Origin: an uncultured Eubacteriales bacterium | GTDB lineage: Bacteria > Bacillota > Clostridia > Lachnospirales > Anaerotignaceae | NCBI GenBank assembly: GCA_900546215.1 | Contig: URCD01000004.1 | Span: 1 to 57,707 of the forward strand | Reading direction: 5' to 3' | DNA length: 57,707 nucleotides | Program-made: the position numbers and the translations under genes | Notes under the pieces: generated by a model | Told to the model about the DNA's origin: nothing | What the model saw: only the letters and a program-made list of their open reading frames with translations | Databases searched by the model: none | In this document: in pieces, positions 32,978-41,821 of the stretch | Layout: every line of letters begins with the position of its first letter | How positions within the stretch are numbered: position 1 is the stretch's first letter

Positions 32978-33878
32978 AAAGCTTGTGTTTTTTAAAGTAA
33001 ATTACCGAGGCCGCCAGCACCAGCACGCTAAGCACGATAACAGCCGGGTAGCCGAAGGGGGAATTATACTCCGGCATGGTAAAGTTCATTCCGTACCAGC
33101 CGGCAATCAGCGAAAGGGGAAGGACAATGACCGATATGACGGTGAGCACCTTCATTGTCTTGTTGAGGGACAAATCCACCTCGGCCTGATACGCGCTTCT
33201 TATTTCTGCCACATAGTCCATAAGGCTGATTACCTTGGCGTAAAGCCTTTCGATTTTGGACGAGAGTATTTTAAACTGCTTCAGCGAATGATGGTCGAAC
33301 AGGCCGTTGTCATTGGCCTCAATATCGTTCATAATGCTTAAAAACTGCTCGTAATACAGCTTGATCCGGCGCAGGTCTTTCCTGATTGATATAAATTTTT
33401 TAGTATAGCCCTTATTCTGGCTGTCGGTGAAAATGGCCTCCTCAAGCCTTGTAAAGCTTTCCTCAAAGCCCTCAAGGTGCTTAAGGTCGCCGTTTATCTG
33501 CTCCGTAAGGAAATGATACAGCACCTCGCCCAGGGAGGCTATGTTGCCTCCGCATATCTTATCCAGCCTGTTTTCAATTTCCTCTGTTTTTACCGCATAG
33601 AATATCAGCCTGTTGTTTTTAAAGAAGATATAAAGGGGCGCGTCCGTCCGTGAATAGTGCTCAATATGTATAAGTCGCATACATATAAGCTCGAAGCTCT
33701 CACAGCTTTCAAAACGGAAGGTGCTGCGCGAAAACGCCTCACTGAATACGGAGGACGCTATATTAAAGGTGTTTTCCGGAACCTTTTCCGGTGTGTAGGT
33801 CATAAGGGCAATTCCGGGACTGTCCTCATGCAGGTCCTCGGAACGGACCAGCTTGCCGCTCTCGATTATATAATACAT
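32976..33878 (-). CDS. CorA-family Mg2+/Co2+ transporter
   Basis: 300 residues. A large soluble N-terminal part with long helices (about 130-230) and two C-terminal membrane segments, with the pore motif YGMNF at the end of the first (GWYGMNFTMPE). Basic KKHKL end. Forms a pentameric divalent cation channel. GGAG site upstream. No partner in the neighbourhood. Confidence 0.9.
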   Translation of the reverse strand: MYYIIESGKLVRSEDLHEDSPGIALMTYTPEKVPENTFNIASSVFSEAFSRSTFRFESCESFELICMRLIHIEHYSRTDAPLYIFFKNNRLIFYAVKTEEIENRLDKICGGNIASLGEVLYHFLTEQINGDLKHLEGFEESFTRLEEAIFTDSQNKGYTKKFISIRKDLRRIKLYYEQFLSIMNDIEANDNGLFDHHSLKQFKILSSKIERLYAKVISLMDYVAEIRSAYQAEVDLSLNKTMKVLTVISVIVLPLSLIAGWYGMNFTMPEYNSPFGYPAVIVLSVLVLAASVIYFKKHKL

Positions 33879-33920
33879 AAAGATTTCTCCTCAGCACGTT
33901 TTTAATCAGTATAGCACTAA

Positions 33921-33945
33921 AAAAGAACCTATTAAAGGTTCTTTT
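33921..33945 (-). terminator. Terminator of hemolysin III gene
   Basis: AAGAACCT/AGGTTCTT stem; on the minus strand followed by six T residues. Confidence 0.8.
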
Positions 33946-33950
33946 ATAAT

Positions 33951-34622
33951 TTATCTTATAACGTAATTTATTATGCACATATAGTGGAGAAGTGTTCCGA
34001 GTATTACAAATATGTGGAAAACAAAATGCATATACCTTTTCTTTTTGCCAATGCCATAGATAACAGCACCTACGGTATAGCTTATGCCGCCGCCAAGCAG
34101 GAGCATCATTCCGGCCATTCCGGCTCCGTTTACAATTGGCTTTACAATAAAGAGGGCAAACCAGCCCAGCGCTATATAGCAGGCCATTGAAAATTTTGAA
34201 TACTTCTGGAGGTCGATTGCGGTTAAGGCAATTCCAAGCCCTGCCGCTGCCCAAATGCCTGCAAGTATCGCAAGGGCCTTTGCGGGGCTGTCAGGGTACA
34301 TTATGTTCAGTATAACCGGAGTATAGGTGCCGGCAATCAGCACATATATGGTGCAGTGGTCAACTATTCTGAATATCTGCTTAGTCAGCACATTGTCCTG
34401 CCTTATGCCGTGGTAAACGCATGACATTGTGTAAAGCAGTATCATGGATATTCCGTATACAAGGCTTCCTATTTTACTTACTGTGCCAACGGAGGCCGAA
34501 AAGCATGTTATAAGTACATAAACTCCAATCAGGGCGCCTATGCCGTGGGAAACGGAGTTCATCATTTCTTCTGTTTTTGTGTAATTGGGCAGTGGTCTTG
34601 CCTTTAATGCTGCTGCTGTCAT
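33951..34622 (-). CDS. Hemolysin III / PAQR-family membrane protein
   Basis: 223 residues from ATG 34622 with GAGGTG 6 bases upstream. Seven membrane segments and family motifs SVSHGIGA (N-terminal), CVYHGI, DHCTIYVLIAGTYTPV. The Ser/His/Asp set suggests a zinc site as in PAQR proteins. Role in bacteria is uncertain (membrane homeostasis, in spite of the name). Confidence 0.9.
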   Translation of the reverse strand: MTAAALKARPLPNYTKTEEMMNSVSHGIGALIGVYVLITCFSASVGTVSKIGSLVYGISMILLYTMSCVYHGIRQDNVLTKQIFRIVDHCTIYVLIAGTYTPVILNIMYPDSPAKALAILAGIWAAAGLGIALTAIDLQKYSKFSMACYIALGWFALFIVKPIVNGAGMAGMMLLLGGGISYTVGAVIYGIGKKKRYMHFVFHIFVILGTLLHYMCIINYVIR

Positions 34623-34857
34623 ATATAACACCTCACTTAGGGGATTTTAAAACCGTATCATCTAGTAATTAATACTATATCTTAATTATATCCGAATGTC
34701 AATAAATAATTCCACATTTAATATACGGTTTTTTTATTAAGTATTGGTTTAACAAATCCAATTTTTGTACTATATAAAGCGTATTCCATAGTTTTTAATA
34801 CTATGTATTGAAGTTGATAAAATTGCATGATATACTATAAAAATAGGAGCTGATGGT

Positions 34858-35376
34858 ATGGAGGAAGAACTCAGAATGAAGCTTCTCCAGGTCGGAGAGG
34901 AATTTAAAAAAACAGAAATTCCGTTATGGGACGGACTGCCGGCAATAGAGCTTTATATGGACCAGGTAATTATACTGTTAAACCAGTATCTTGGAATGAT
35001 ACAGGACGAGAACGGCGACAGCGAGGCCATAACCAAAAATATGATTAACAATTATGTTAAGATGAAGGCTGTGCCGGCGCCTGTTAAAAAGAAATACTCA
35101 AGGTCGCATATTGCCTACCTTATATTAGTTTGTCTGATGAAGCAGGTATTTAGTATAGCTATGATTAAGAATATTCTGCCTCTGCCTGACGTGCAGGACG
35201 AGGAAGAAATTAAAAAAATTTACAACAGCTTTGTAAACAATCTTTATGAGGCGGCGGCCGCTGATATTGACAAGTATTCGTCCTATGACGAAACCGAATT
35301 GGAAAACTATGTTATGAAGCTTTCAGCCGAGGCTATTGTGCTCAAGACAATGGCGGAAAAAATAAAAAGAAATTAA
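34858..35376 (+). CDS. DUF1836 domain protein
   Basis: 172 residues, helical. The DUF1836 core is visible in NNYVKMKAVPAPVKKKYSRS and HIAYLILVCLMKQVFSI; this family is related to MerR-like DNA-binding folds, and its role is unknown. Promoter-like TTGATA / TATAAA lies at about 34815-34841. It ends at a bidirectional terminator shared with the convergent gene. Confidence 0.85.
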   Translation: MEEELRMKLLQVGEEFKKTEIPLWDGLPAIELYMDQVIILLNQYLGMIQDENGDSEAITKNMINNYVKMKAVPAPVKKKYSRSHIAYLILVCLMKQVFSIAMIKNILPLPDVQDEEEIKKIYNSFVNNLYEAAAADIDKYSSYDETELENYVMKLSAEAIVLKTMAEKIKRN

Positions 35377-35402
35377 AAAGGAGCATAAGCTCCTTTTTTT
35401 AA
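35377..35402. terminator. Bidirectional terminator
   Basis: AAAGGAGC-ATAA-GCTCCTTT with T-run, between convergent genes. Confidence 0.85.
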
Positions 35403-36571
35403 TCCCTTTTTATTGTTATATATTTTTGCTTGCCGCCTTTTTTCTTCTTTTTTTCTTTTTCCTTGGGCTTGAACATTGTGTTTACAGCCGCCATTACATT
35501 GTCCTTGAAAAGGGCGCCGATTATTTTATTCATGCCTTCTTTTTTGTCGTCGTCTAAATTTTTTATGGTTTTAAGAAGGGACATAGCCGTTTCCAGCTTA
35601 TTTGTATTCAAATCCAGCAGTGTTTTGGCGTCGGTGCTTTGCAGTATATCAAAAAGCGTGTCCACAAAAAGTATACGCTCTTCAGTGTCCATGTCGTTAA
35701 TCCATGTTTTAAGGGCAAGATCGGATATTTCGCTGTACTGGGTTCTTTCCTCGGTCACAATAAAATGTGTGCCAAGCACCTCCCAGCTAAAGCCGTCGTG
35801 CTGAAGAAGCCCCTTCTGCGTGCTCTTTACAATTGTGAACTTCTCCTCATGTTCCAGCATTATCCCAACGACAGAGGACTCGGGTATAATTGTTTTTATT
35901 CTGTCGGCAACCTTGGCATATTCTGCGGTATCAATTATTTTTCTGGAAAATCCGGGGCCGTCGTTGTTATAGACCTTTACCAGCCTGTCTTTTACGGAGT
36001 CGGCACAGTGAACGGCTGAATAAACGGAAAGGTTCCCTCCCTTGGAGTGCCCGCCAATCAATATGCCTCCCTCCAGTTCCTGGGAAACGGCGCTTACGTA
36101 TTTTACCGCGTCAAGCTGTGAGGGCACCGCTGTCATAAAGCCCATATTAAAATCCTCCTTCCAGCCGACAATCGTGTCGTCGGTACCCCGGAAGGCTATA
36201 TAAAAACTGCCGTCGCCAAGGATTATGGTCAGCGCAGCAAACTGCTGCTCATTTTCATAATCAATTTTATTGATATACTTGGTCAAATTTAAATCCTTAA
36301 ACCTGGGAGCCTCAGCCATTTTCTTAAGCAGTGTGACAATATCGTTTGGCACAAGCACGCCCATTTCTATTTCCTTGGGGTCGTGGGCCTGAAAAAATTT
36401 TTCAGCCGCATCGGCCAGCCTTACAAAGCCGGTTTCTTCAAAGCCCGGAACTATCCCATCAAAGTCTATAAAACAAAGCTGTGTGAATATAAGGTTATCA
36501 ATATCGTTAAAGGGGGACTTATCTATAGTAATGTCGCCTCTCCAGTCGATATAGTCCAGCATGTTGGCCAT
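35399..36571 (-). CDS. Mbeg1-like (DUF2974) alpha/beta hydrolase
   Basis: 390 residues from the ATG (MANMLDYIDWRGD) with AGGAGGTG upstream; a TTG seven codons earlier is part of that site. Nucleophile elbow IGGHSKGGNLSVYSA, and N-terminal family start NMLDYIDWRGDITIDKSPFN. Lipase-like fold, cytoplasmic (no signal). Lys-rich tail KPKEKEKKKKKGG. Substrate unknown. Confidence 0.88.
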   Translation of the reverse strand: MANMLDYIDWRGDITIDKSPFNDIDNLIFTQLCFIDFDGIVPGFEETGFVRLADAAEKFFQAHDPKEIEMGVLVPNDIVTLLKKMAEAPRFKDLNLTKYINKIDYENEQQFAALTIILGDGSFYIAFRGTDDTIVGWKEDFNMGFMTAVPSQLDAVKYVSAVSQELEGGILIGGHSKGGNLSVYSAVHCADSVKDRLVKVYNNDGPGFSRKIIDTAEYAKVADRIKTIIPESSVVGIMLEHEEKFTIVKSTQKGLLQHDGFSWEVLGTHFIVTEERTQYSEISDLALKTWINDMDTEERILFVDTLFDILQSTDAKTLLDLNTNKLETAMSLLKTIKNLDDDKKEGMNKIIGALFKDNVMAAVNTMFKPKEKEKKKKKGGKQKYITIKRD

Positions 36572-36695
36572 TATGACCACCTCCTGACTCAATTATAAGT
36601 GCAAAATGGCAATGTGTAAATGCCAAGTGTAACAAAGTGCATACTGCTTTCATATACTGGCAGTACAAAAAGACCGTTTGACGGGAGGGAGAAAA

Positions 36696-36947
36696 ATGAA
36701 GATTTGCCGCCTTGATGAGCTGAATGAGGGAGAGCAGGCCGGCGTTATAAGCCTTGAGTCCGGAGGCAACATAAGAAGGCGCCTGCAGGATATTGGCCTT
36801 GTGCCGGGCAGCGCGGTCAAATGCCTGCAGAAAAGTCCTCTTGGGGACCCTGTGGCTTACGACATATGCGGAGCGGTAATTGCGCTCAGACAAGAGGACG
36901 CGTCCAAAATTTATGTTAAAAAGGGTGTGAAACATGGGGCTGACTAA
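36696..36947 (+). CDS. feoA: FeoA-family protein
   Basis: 83 residues from ATG 36696 (GGGAGGG 5 bases upstream). SH3-like FeoA domain: GGNIRRRLQDIGLVPGSAVKC. A small cytoplasmic partner of the FeoB ferrous-iron transporter. It overlaps feoB by 14 bases. It should still be made although feoB is broken in this lysogen. Confidence 0.9.
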   Translation: MKICRLDELNEGEQAGVISLESGGNIRRRLQDIGLVPGSAVKCLQKSPLGDPVAYDICGAVIALRQEDASKIYVKKGVKHGAD

Positions 36948-38163
36948 TACTTCCACCGGATTATATGCAAAGGATGAGGGTCTTGTGATTAAAAAAAGAA
37001 GCGAAAATGATAAAATTATCGCTTTAGCCGGAAATCCCAACGTGGGCAAGAGTACTCTTTTCAACGCTCTAACGGGAATGAAGCAGCATACGGGCAACTG
37101 GCCGGGTAAAACCGTTGCCAATGCCCAGGGCTGGCGGGAGCATAATGGCCGCGGCTATGTGTTTGTGGACATTCCGGGAAGCTACTCACTTCTGGCCCAT
37201 TCGGCCGAGGAGGAGGTAGCCGGGGAATTTATCTGCTCGGGAGTGCCCGACTCTGTCGCCGTAGTGTGCGGGGCGTCCTGTCTGGAGAGAAATCTCAACC
37301 TGGTGCTGCAGATAAGCGAGGTAACCGATAATCTTATCGTTTGCGTTAACCTTATGGACGAGGCGCAGAGGAAGGGAATTGATATTAACTGTACGGCTTT
37401 ATCCGAAAAGCTTGGAGTGCCTGTAATTCCAATGAACGCAAGAGACGGCGTTGGAATAGACAAATTTTTAGAGGAGCTGGAAAAGCTGACAGAGTGCGGA
37501 GGAAAGGTCAAATACAGCGTTGACTACGGCCAGACCATTATGCACGCCGCCGCGCTTACCGGCGAAAAGGGAAGGAATGCGCTAAAAATAATTGAGGATT
37601 ACGACCTGTCAAGCCCGGCAGTAAAATATCTGGCTGAAATGGGCATTGACAAAACTGCCGCCGAGGATAGTATAGCAAAGGCTGTGGCCGCGGCGTCGGC
37701 CGACCTGGCAAAGGGCGTGGTAACTTTAAAAAGCAGTGATGCAAACGCCCACGACAGGAAGCTGGATAAAATATTTACAAGCAAGCTTACGGGCTTCCCC
37801 GTAATGGCGCTTATGCTGGCGATAGTATTTTGGATAACAATTACTGGGGCCAACGTGCCCTCGCAGATGTTAAACGACCTGCTGTTCGGCTTTGAGGACA
37901 GCATACTTAACGTCCTGAGGGCTACGCCGATACCCACGCCGGTTGTGGATATGCTGGTATTTGGAATGTACAGGGTTTTGGCGTGGGTAGTATCGGTTAT
38001 GCTGCCGCCTATGGCGATATTTTTCCCCATGTTTACTATTTTGGAGGATTCGGGCTACCTTCCAAGAGTTGCCTTTAATCTTGACAAATGCTTCAAAAAA
38101 TGCCGTGCATGCGGAAAACAAGCGCTTACAATGTGCATAGTATATATAATTTTGCATAACTAA
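36934..38163 (+). pseudogene. feoB: FeoB, 5' part, interrupted by prophage
   Basis: The first 400 or so residues of ferrous-iron transporter FeoB: GTPase motifs GNPNVGKST, TGNWPGKT, DIPGSYSL, NLMDEA, then the first membrane segments and PRVAFNLDKCFKK, and the Cys-rich loop CRACGKQALTMC. The normal continuation (MGFGCNA-type) is absent; the frame runs instead into phage DNA and stops after IVYIILHN. Usual FeoB is about 650-800 residues. The recombinase gene ends at the junction, so the rest of feoB should lie beyond the right end of the phage. Confidence 0.93.
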
Positions 38164-38165
38164 AC
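38125..38165. other. Left attachment junction (att) inside feoB
   Basis: FeoB codons match up to TTACAATGTGCAT near 38138, after which sequence becomes AT-rich and the stop codons of feoB and the recombinase overlap (38160-38163). The crossover core is probably within ACAATGTGCAT. The exact core needs the right junction. Confidence 0.7.
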
Positions 38166-39560
38166 GCGCCACTCTATGGATACGTTCAGCCCGTCAATAT
38201 GTACTGATTTAACTAAGCTGCTAACTAAAAGCCTTTTAGTCTCAATGTTGGAGCTGTCAAAGTTGCTTTCAAACTTCTTAAGCGAGAAAAGAAAACCGTC
38301 AGTTGAATTGACTGGTGCTTTAGAGCTTTCAAGCTTTTTTTGGAGAAGCTCCTTTTCTAAATCTAAGGCCTTTATTTTAGAGGCCAGCAGCTCCATAGGT
38401 ATTCCTCCGACCTGATATAAGTCAACGAGGTTTAACATTTGTTTTTCCAAGTTTTTTAGTCTGAGGTTAATTTTGTTTGTATCCACTTCTACATGCTCTT
38501 TTAATGAAGATTTCTTAATAATGTTGTCAATTACGGATGGACACTCTACTAAACCGTAAATTTCCGATACAACGAGACTATCCAGCTTGCTTATTTCCCA
38601 GTTGTCATTTTTGCAGTCAGGGTCCTTAATAAACTTGGGAGAGCTTTTAGCTCTGGAATAGCATTTATAATATCCGTGGTTTGCGCTGTATCTTGCGCCG
38701 CACCGTGCGCATACTATAAGGCTGGATAAAAGATAACCTGCTCTAAAGGGGGTCTTTTGTGAAGCTGTTTTACTTTCTTCACGTTCCGGGGCTTCAAGTA
38801 ATCTTTGAACCGAGTTAAAAGTATCTGGATTAATAATTGGTTCGTGTTTACCATCGTACTCCATACCTGCGAATTTAACCTTACCTATATAAATGGAGTT
38901 TGTAAGTATATTTCTAACCTTGTTGGCAGACCAGCTTCCGCCATATTTTGCTGATAGCCCACGAAAAATTGAGTTTATGCTTTTGCCCAAAAGGAACATA
39001 TCATAAGCTTCCCTGACAATAACGGCCTGTGTTTCGTTAACTATAAGCTCCCCATTCTCATATGTATACCCAAATGGTGAGTTCCCTCCGCCGTGAAAGT
39101 AGCCGGATTTCCCCCGGCCTATACGGCCCATTGTAAAGCGTTCAGTTATCTGATCCTTTTCAAGCTGGGCAAACACTGATAATATACCAATCATGGCGCG
39201 CCCAAAGGGGGTTGAGGTGTCAAAGTTTTCATTAATTGATATAAAATCCACATGATTGGCCAAAAACTCATCTTCAATTAAAGTGAGTGTATCCTTCTGG
39301 CTTCTGGAAAGCCTGTCGAGCTTATATACCAGTATGGCGTCTACATCGGTTGTTTTAATATCTGCAAGCATTTGCTTAAGGGCCGGTCTGTCAGTGTTTC
39401 CGCCGGAATAACCGCCGTCTGTATATATTTTCAGCATGAGCATATCTTTTGCTGTGCAGTAAGCCTTTAAACGGTCAATTTGTTCTTCAATACTATAGTT
39501 TTCCAACTGGTTTTCCGTAGATACACGGACATAGCCGAAAACAAGCGTCTTTTTGGACAT
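38160..39560 (-). CDS. Large serine recombinase (phage integrase)
   Basis: 466 residues from the ATG (MSKKTLVFGYVRVS) with AAAGGAGG 8 bases upstream; the longer frame to 39647 has no site. Resolvase domain with catalytic Ser in YVRVSTENQ and DAILVYKLDRLSRSQKD, then the recombinase domain (FGYTYENGELIVNETQA), a zinc ribbon (CARCGARY ... C ... C) and a coiled coil. It catalyses integration and, with a directionality factor, excision. It sits at the left junction in feoB, so this is the phage's own integrase. Confidence 0.95.
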   Translation of the reverse strand: MSKKTLVFGYVRVSTENQLENYSIEEQIDRLKAYCTAKDMLMLKIYTDGGYSGGNTDRPALKQMLADIKTTDVDAILVYKLDRLSRSQKDTLTLIEDEFLANHVDFISINENFDTSTPFGRAMIGILSVFAQLEKDQITERFTMGRIGRGKSGYFHGGGNSPFGYTYENGELIVNETQAVIVREAYDMFLLGKSINSIFRGLSAKYGGSWSANKVRNILTNSIYIGKVKFAGMEYDGKHEPIINPDTFNSVQRLLEAPEREESKTASQKTPFRAGYLLSSLIVCARCGARYSANHGYYKCYSRAKSSPKFIKDPDCKNDNWEISKLDSLVVSEIYGLVECPSVIDNIIKKSSLKEHVEVDTNKINLRLKNLEKQMLNLVDLYQVGGIPMELLASKIKALDLEKELLQKKLESSKAPVNSTDGFLFSLKKFESNFDSSNIETKRLLVSSLVKSVHIDGLNVSIEWRV

Positions 39561-39587
39561 AAAAAAGACCTCCTTTATCCTTAAAAA

Positions 39588-39698
39588 TTGTATGGAAATA
39601 AAAGCGGTCTTATGATATACTTTACTTGGTGAGAGTGTGTATATCATATTGATAGACCGCTTGTTTGTCCCCTGTGTTGGCGCACGGGGGATTTTTTT
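39588..39698 (+). ncRNA. Candidate small RNA or leader between integrase and stalk-domain gene
   Basis: Plus strand TTGTAT, 17-base spacer, TATGAT (39611-39616), then about 75 bases ending in a perfect terminator stem TCCCCTGTG/CACGGGGGA and seven T residues. The promoter lies in one arm of a long inverted repeat (AAGCGGTCT / AGACCGCTT, 39602-39610 with 39654-39662; ATGATATAC / GTATATCAT). Both neighbours are on the minus strand, so this would be an independent antisense-direction RNA. Alternatively the repeat is a recombinase-related or repressor DNA site. Confidence 0.45.
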
Positions 39699-39701
39699 AT
39701 T

Positions 39702-40517
39702 TTAGTTTACTCCATAATAACTTTCATAATATTCTACTTTGTCTAAATATGCTTGATATAAAGCATCTGCATCATATTTGTTTGATACACTAAGGGACTT
39801 TTGCTTATATTCAATGTATGCCTGTCTACAAGCTTCTTCACATTTTGTTTTATTCAATTGATATTGTAATTCATCAGCTTTTTGTTGAGCTTCAGCGGCA
39901 TTATTTAAAGCTTGGTTTTTACTGTTATTAATCTTTTCTGTAAAATCATCATATTCAGTATAAGAATATGAATAATTAGGAACTGTAGATTTAGGCTGTG
40001 AGGGAGTGTAGTTGTATGTAGGTCGATTATTTATATATTTTTCAGTGTATTCCTCACTTGTCATAATTCTATTTCCATTAGAATCATATGTATTGCTTGT
40101 GATTTTTAAGGTGTTATCATTACCATTAAAGACAAAATAAACTTCTGTGCCGGTAAGAATATCTCTTAGAGCAACATAAGTTTTATTATCAATAATAATA
40201 GGAGCATTACCAGAAGAAACAAAAGTGCTGTTATTATAGTATCCATCGTTTCCAACTGTAAATACCAAAGTATGGGCGCTGTCAGCTACTACAGCTGTTT
40301 TTGATTCATCATACCAATAAATATCATATTTTAAGACATCGCTAACGTCTCTTACGCTTATATATGTATATCCATCAATATTCTTTAATTTTATTTCTGA
40401 AGGCTGATTATCAACAAATACTTTTGTTGTAGAATCTACTACTGACTGAGCATATGCAGGCATAGACCCAAAAGATAAACTTAGTATAGTAAGTATAGAT
40501 AACATTTGTTTTTTCAT
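39702..40517 (-). CDS. Secreted protein with copper-amine-oxidase N-terminal (stalk) domain
   Basis: 271 residues. Signal peptide about 1-23 ending PAYAQS. Two stalk-domain repeats (KVFVDNQPSEI ... YISVRDVSDVL and PIIIDNKTYVALRDILTGT), then a helical coiled region (QALNNAAEAQQKADELQYQL). No catalytic domain. It lies on the lysogen side of the phage switch, so it is probably made from the dormant prophage and displayed at the surface; a role in surface binding or exclusion of related phages is possible but unproven. Confidence 0.85.
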   Translation of the reverse strand: MKKQMLSILTILSLSFGSMPAYAQSVVDSTTKVFVDNQPSEIKLKNIDGYTYISVRDVSDVLKYDIYWYDESKTAVVADSAHTLVFTVGNDGYYNNSTFVSSGNAPIIIDNKTYVALRDILTGTEVYFVFNGNDNTLKITSNTYDSNGNRIMTSEEYTEKYINNRPTYNYTPSQPKSTVPNYSYSYTEYDDFTEKINNSKNQALNNAAEAQQKADELQYQLNKTKCEEACRQAYIEYKQKSLSVSNKYDADALYQAYLDKVEYYESYYGVN

Positions 40518-40623
40518 TTGTAAGCCCCCTCAATTATTGTACGAATAAACCCCATTCAATATTTTAGTGCCATCATAGAGACCATCTTCATAGCCTTGGC
40601 AATAGAAATCGTATGATTTATCT

Positions 40624-41058
40624 TTAATTTTTAGCCTGCTCTATCATACTCTGCATATATTCATCCATAGTAGAGTCTTTATTTTTTTCAGGAAAGCATT
40701 TACTACATGGTTCATAGCCTTTGCCTTGGGCAGCTGAAATATTAAGTATCCAATATTCTTTCCCTTGCATATACTGACAATCATATTTATGATATTTTTC
40801 ACCATGCCCTGTAACAAACACTGCATTGTTCTCATAAAACCGTATCTCACTTTTTAAAGAATTAATTTGATCATTCTTATCATTTACTATTTCTTTTTGT
40901 TCTTCTATACTGTTTTGCAGCTGTTTATTGTCTTGTACTAATGAGTTATAAGTAACACCCTGATAAATATTTACTACGACTGAAAGAAGGAGAAACAATG
41001 TTAGTATAATCGAAGCAAAATTTTTATTTGGTTTTTTACTCTCAGGTTCAATGCTCAT
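40624..41058 (-). CDS. Membrane-anchored protein with C-terminal Cys/His domain
   Basis: 144 residues. One membrane segment at about 12-34, a coiled coil (DNKQLQNSIEEQKEIVNDKN), then a small domain with YHKYDCQYM and GYEPCSKCFPE, a His/Cys pattern like the Ada-type zinc-binding module found in phage and nuclease proteins. Topology puts the domain outside or at the membrane. GAGGGGG site upstream. Same operon side as the stalk-domain gene; function unknown, possibly lysogenic conversion. Confidence 0.7.
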   Translation of the reverse strand: MSIEPESKKPNKNFASIILTLFLLLSVVVNIYQGVTYNSLVQDNKQLQNSIEEQKEIVNDKNDQINSLKSEIRFYENNAVFVTGHGEKYHKYDCQYMQGKEYWILNISAAQGKGYEPCSKCFPEKNKDSTMDEYMQSMIEQAKN

Positions 41059-41138
41059 TTATTAGTTCCCCCTCGCCAGCTACAATTTCAATTAATAATT
41101 TAATTGCTACCTACGCACCATAGAATAGGAGGTGTGTG

Positions 41139-41339
41139 ATGGCAATAATCAAGCTAAAAGAAATACGTACCAAAAAAAACATGACGCTTATAGAGCTGGA
41201 AAAATTAAGCGGCATTAGCAGGTCAACCATAAGCAGAATAGAGCGGGGAAAAGTTTCACCGACTATCTATGAACTGGAATGTATTGCGAAAGCGCTTGAA
41301 ATTAATCCATACGATTTATTTAAGTTCACAAAAAATTAA
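41139..41339 (+). CDS. Small XRE-family helix-turn-helix protein
   Basis: 67-residue Cro/C1-type HTH protein, almost nothing but the DNA-binding domain (NMTLIELEKLSGISRSTISR, IERGKVSPTIYELECIAKAL). ATG at 41139 with AGGAGG 6 bases upstream. Followed by a TTTTTCTC/GAGAAAAAG hairpin. It may regulate the leftward lysogen genes (41058 start, divergent). Confidence 0.85.
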   Translation: MAIIKLKEIRTKKNMTLIELEKLSGISRSTISRIERGKVSPTIYELECIAKALEINPYDLFKFTKN

Positions 41340-41465
41340 TATTTTTCTCAATTTTGAGAAAAAGTATAGTTTCGTTTCCCCCGTGTGGTCTATATGTTCA
41401 TATTTAATCAAAAACGACATAAATCGTGATGATTATACAAAACAGACAAGGGGGAGTGTACATAT

Positions 41466-41522
41466 ATGACAAAGAACAGAGCAAACGAAAAAAGCAATAC
41501 AAAATTGCAAATCCCGCCGTAG
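41466..41522 (+). CDS. Possible 18-codon phage peptide
   Basis: ATG with AAGGGGGAG 10 bases upstream, encoding MTKNRANEKSNTKLQIPP. Only the good ribosome site and the phage context support it. The rest of the 41340-41679 gap shows an AT-rich spacer with a short CTCAATTTTGAG hairpin and no other gene. Confidence 0.3.
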   Translation: MTKNRANEKSNTKLQIPP

Positions 41523-41679
41523 AATAATCTTATTAAAACAGAACATATATTTGTAAATTGCACACATATTTTCGTTAATTTAGAAAAAATGGTTGTGTTA
41601 AACGAATATAAGTTCTATAATTAAATTACTTTCCTAATCCTTTTCCACAACAGCCTTTTACAACAGGGGGTATGGTATT

Positions 41680-41805
41680 ATGCGAATTAAAGAAGTCCAA
41701 GATGAAATAATAAGAATGATACGTGAAATCAAAAACATAGAGTTTCTGAACTATATATATTTTTTTGTTAAAGCTAAATATGATAAGGTAAAGAGAGCGG
41801 ATTAA
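41680..41805 (+). CDS. Small phage protein
   Basis: 41 residues, helical: IKEVQDEIIRMIREIKN then IEFLNYIYFFVKAKYDKV. Short proteins of this kind are common beside phage repressor genes in Firmicutes. ACAGGGGG about 10 bases upstream. It ends at a terminator shared with the convergent repressor gene. Function unknown. Confidence 0.6.
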   Translation: MRIKEVQDEIIRMIREIKNIEFLNYIYFFVKAKYDKVKRAD

Positions 41806-41821
41806 ATCTGCTCTTTTTTTA
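41794..41821. terminator. Bidirectional terminator after CI-like gene
   Basis: Nine-pair stem AGAGCGGAT / ATCTGCTCT (one G-U) with T-run; contains both stop codons. Confidence 0.85.

Noticed and set aside
38160..39560. Transposon (TnpX-type) recombinase and not a phage integrase
   Set aside because: A full phage regulatory, replication and packaging gene order follows in the same element, so phage integrase is the simpler reading.
39637..39705. Possible 22-codon hydrophobic peptide (type I toxin-like) from GTG 39637
   Set aside because: Ribosome site is too close, the frame crosses the terminator and has no toxin-family signature.
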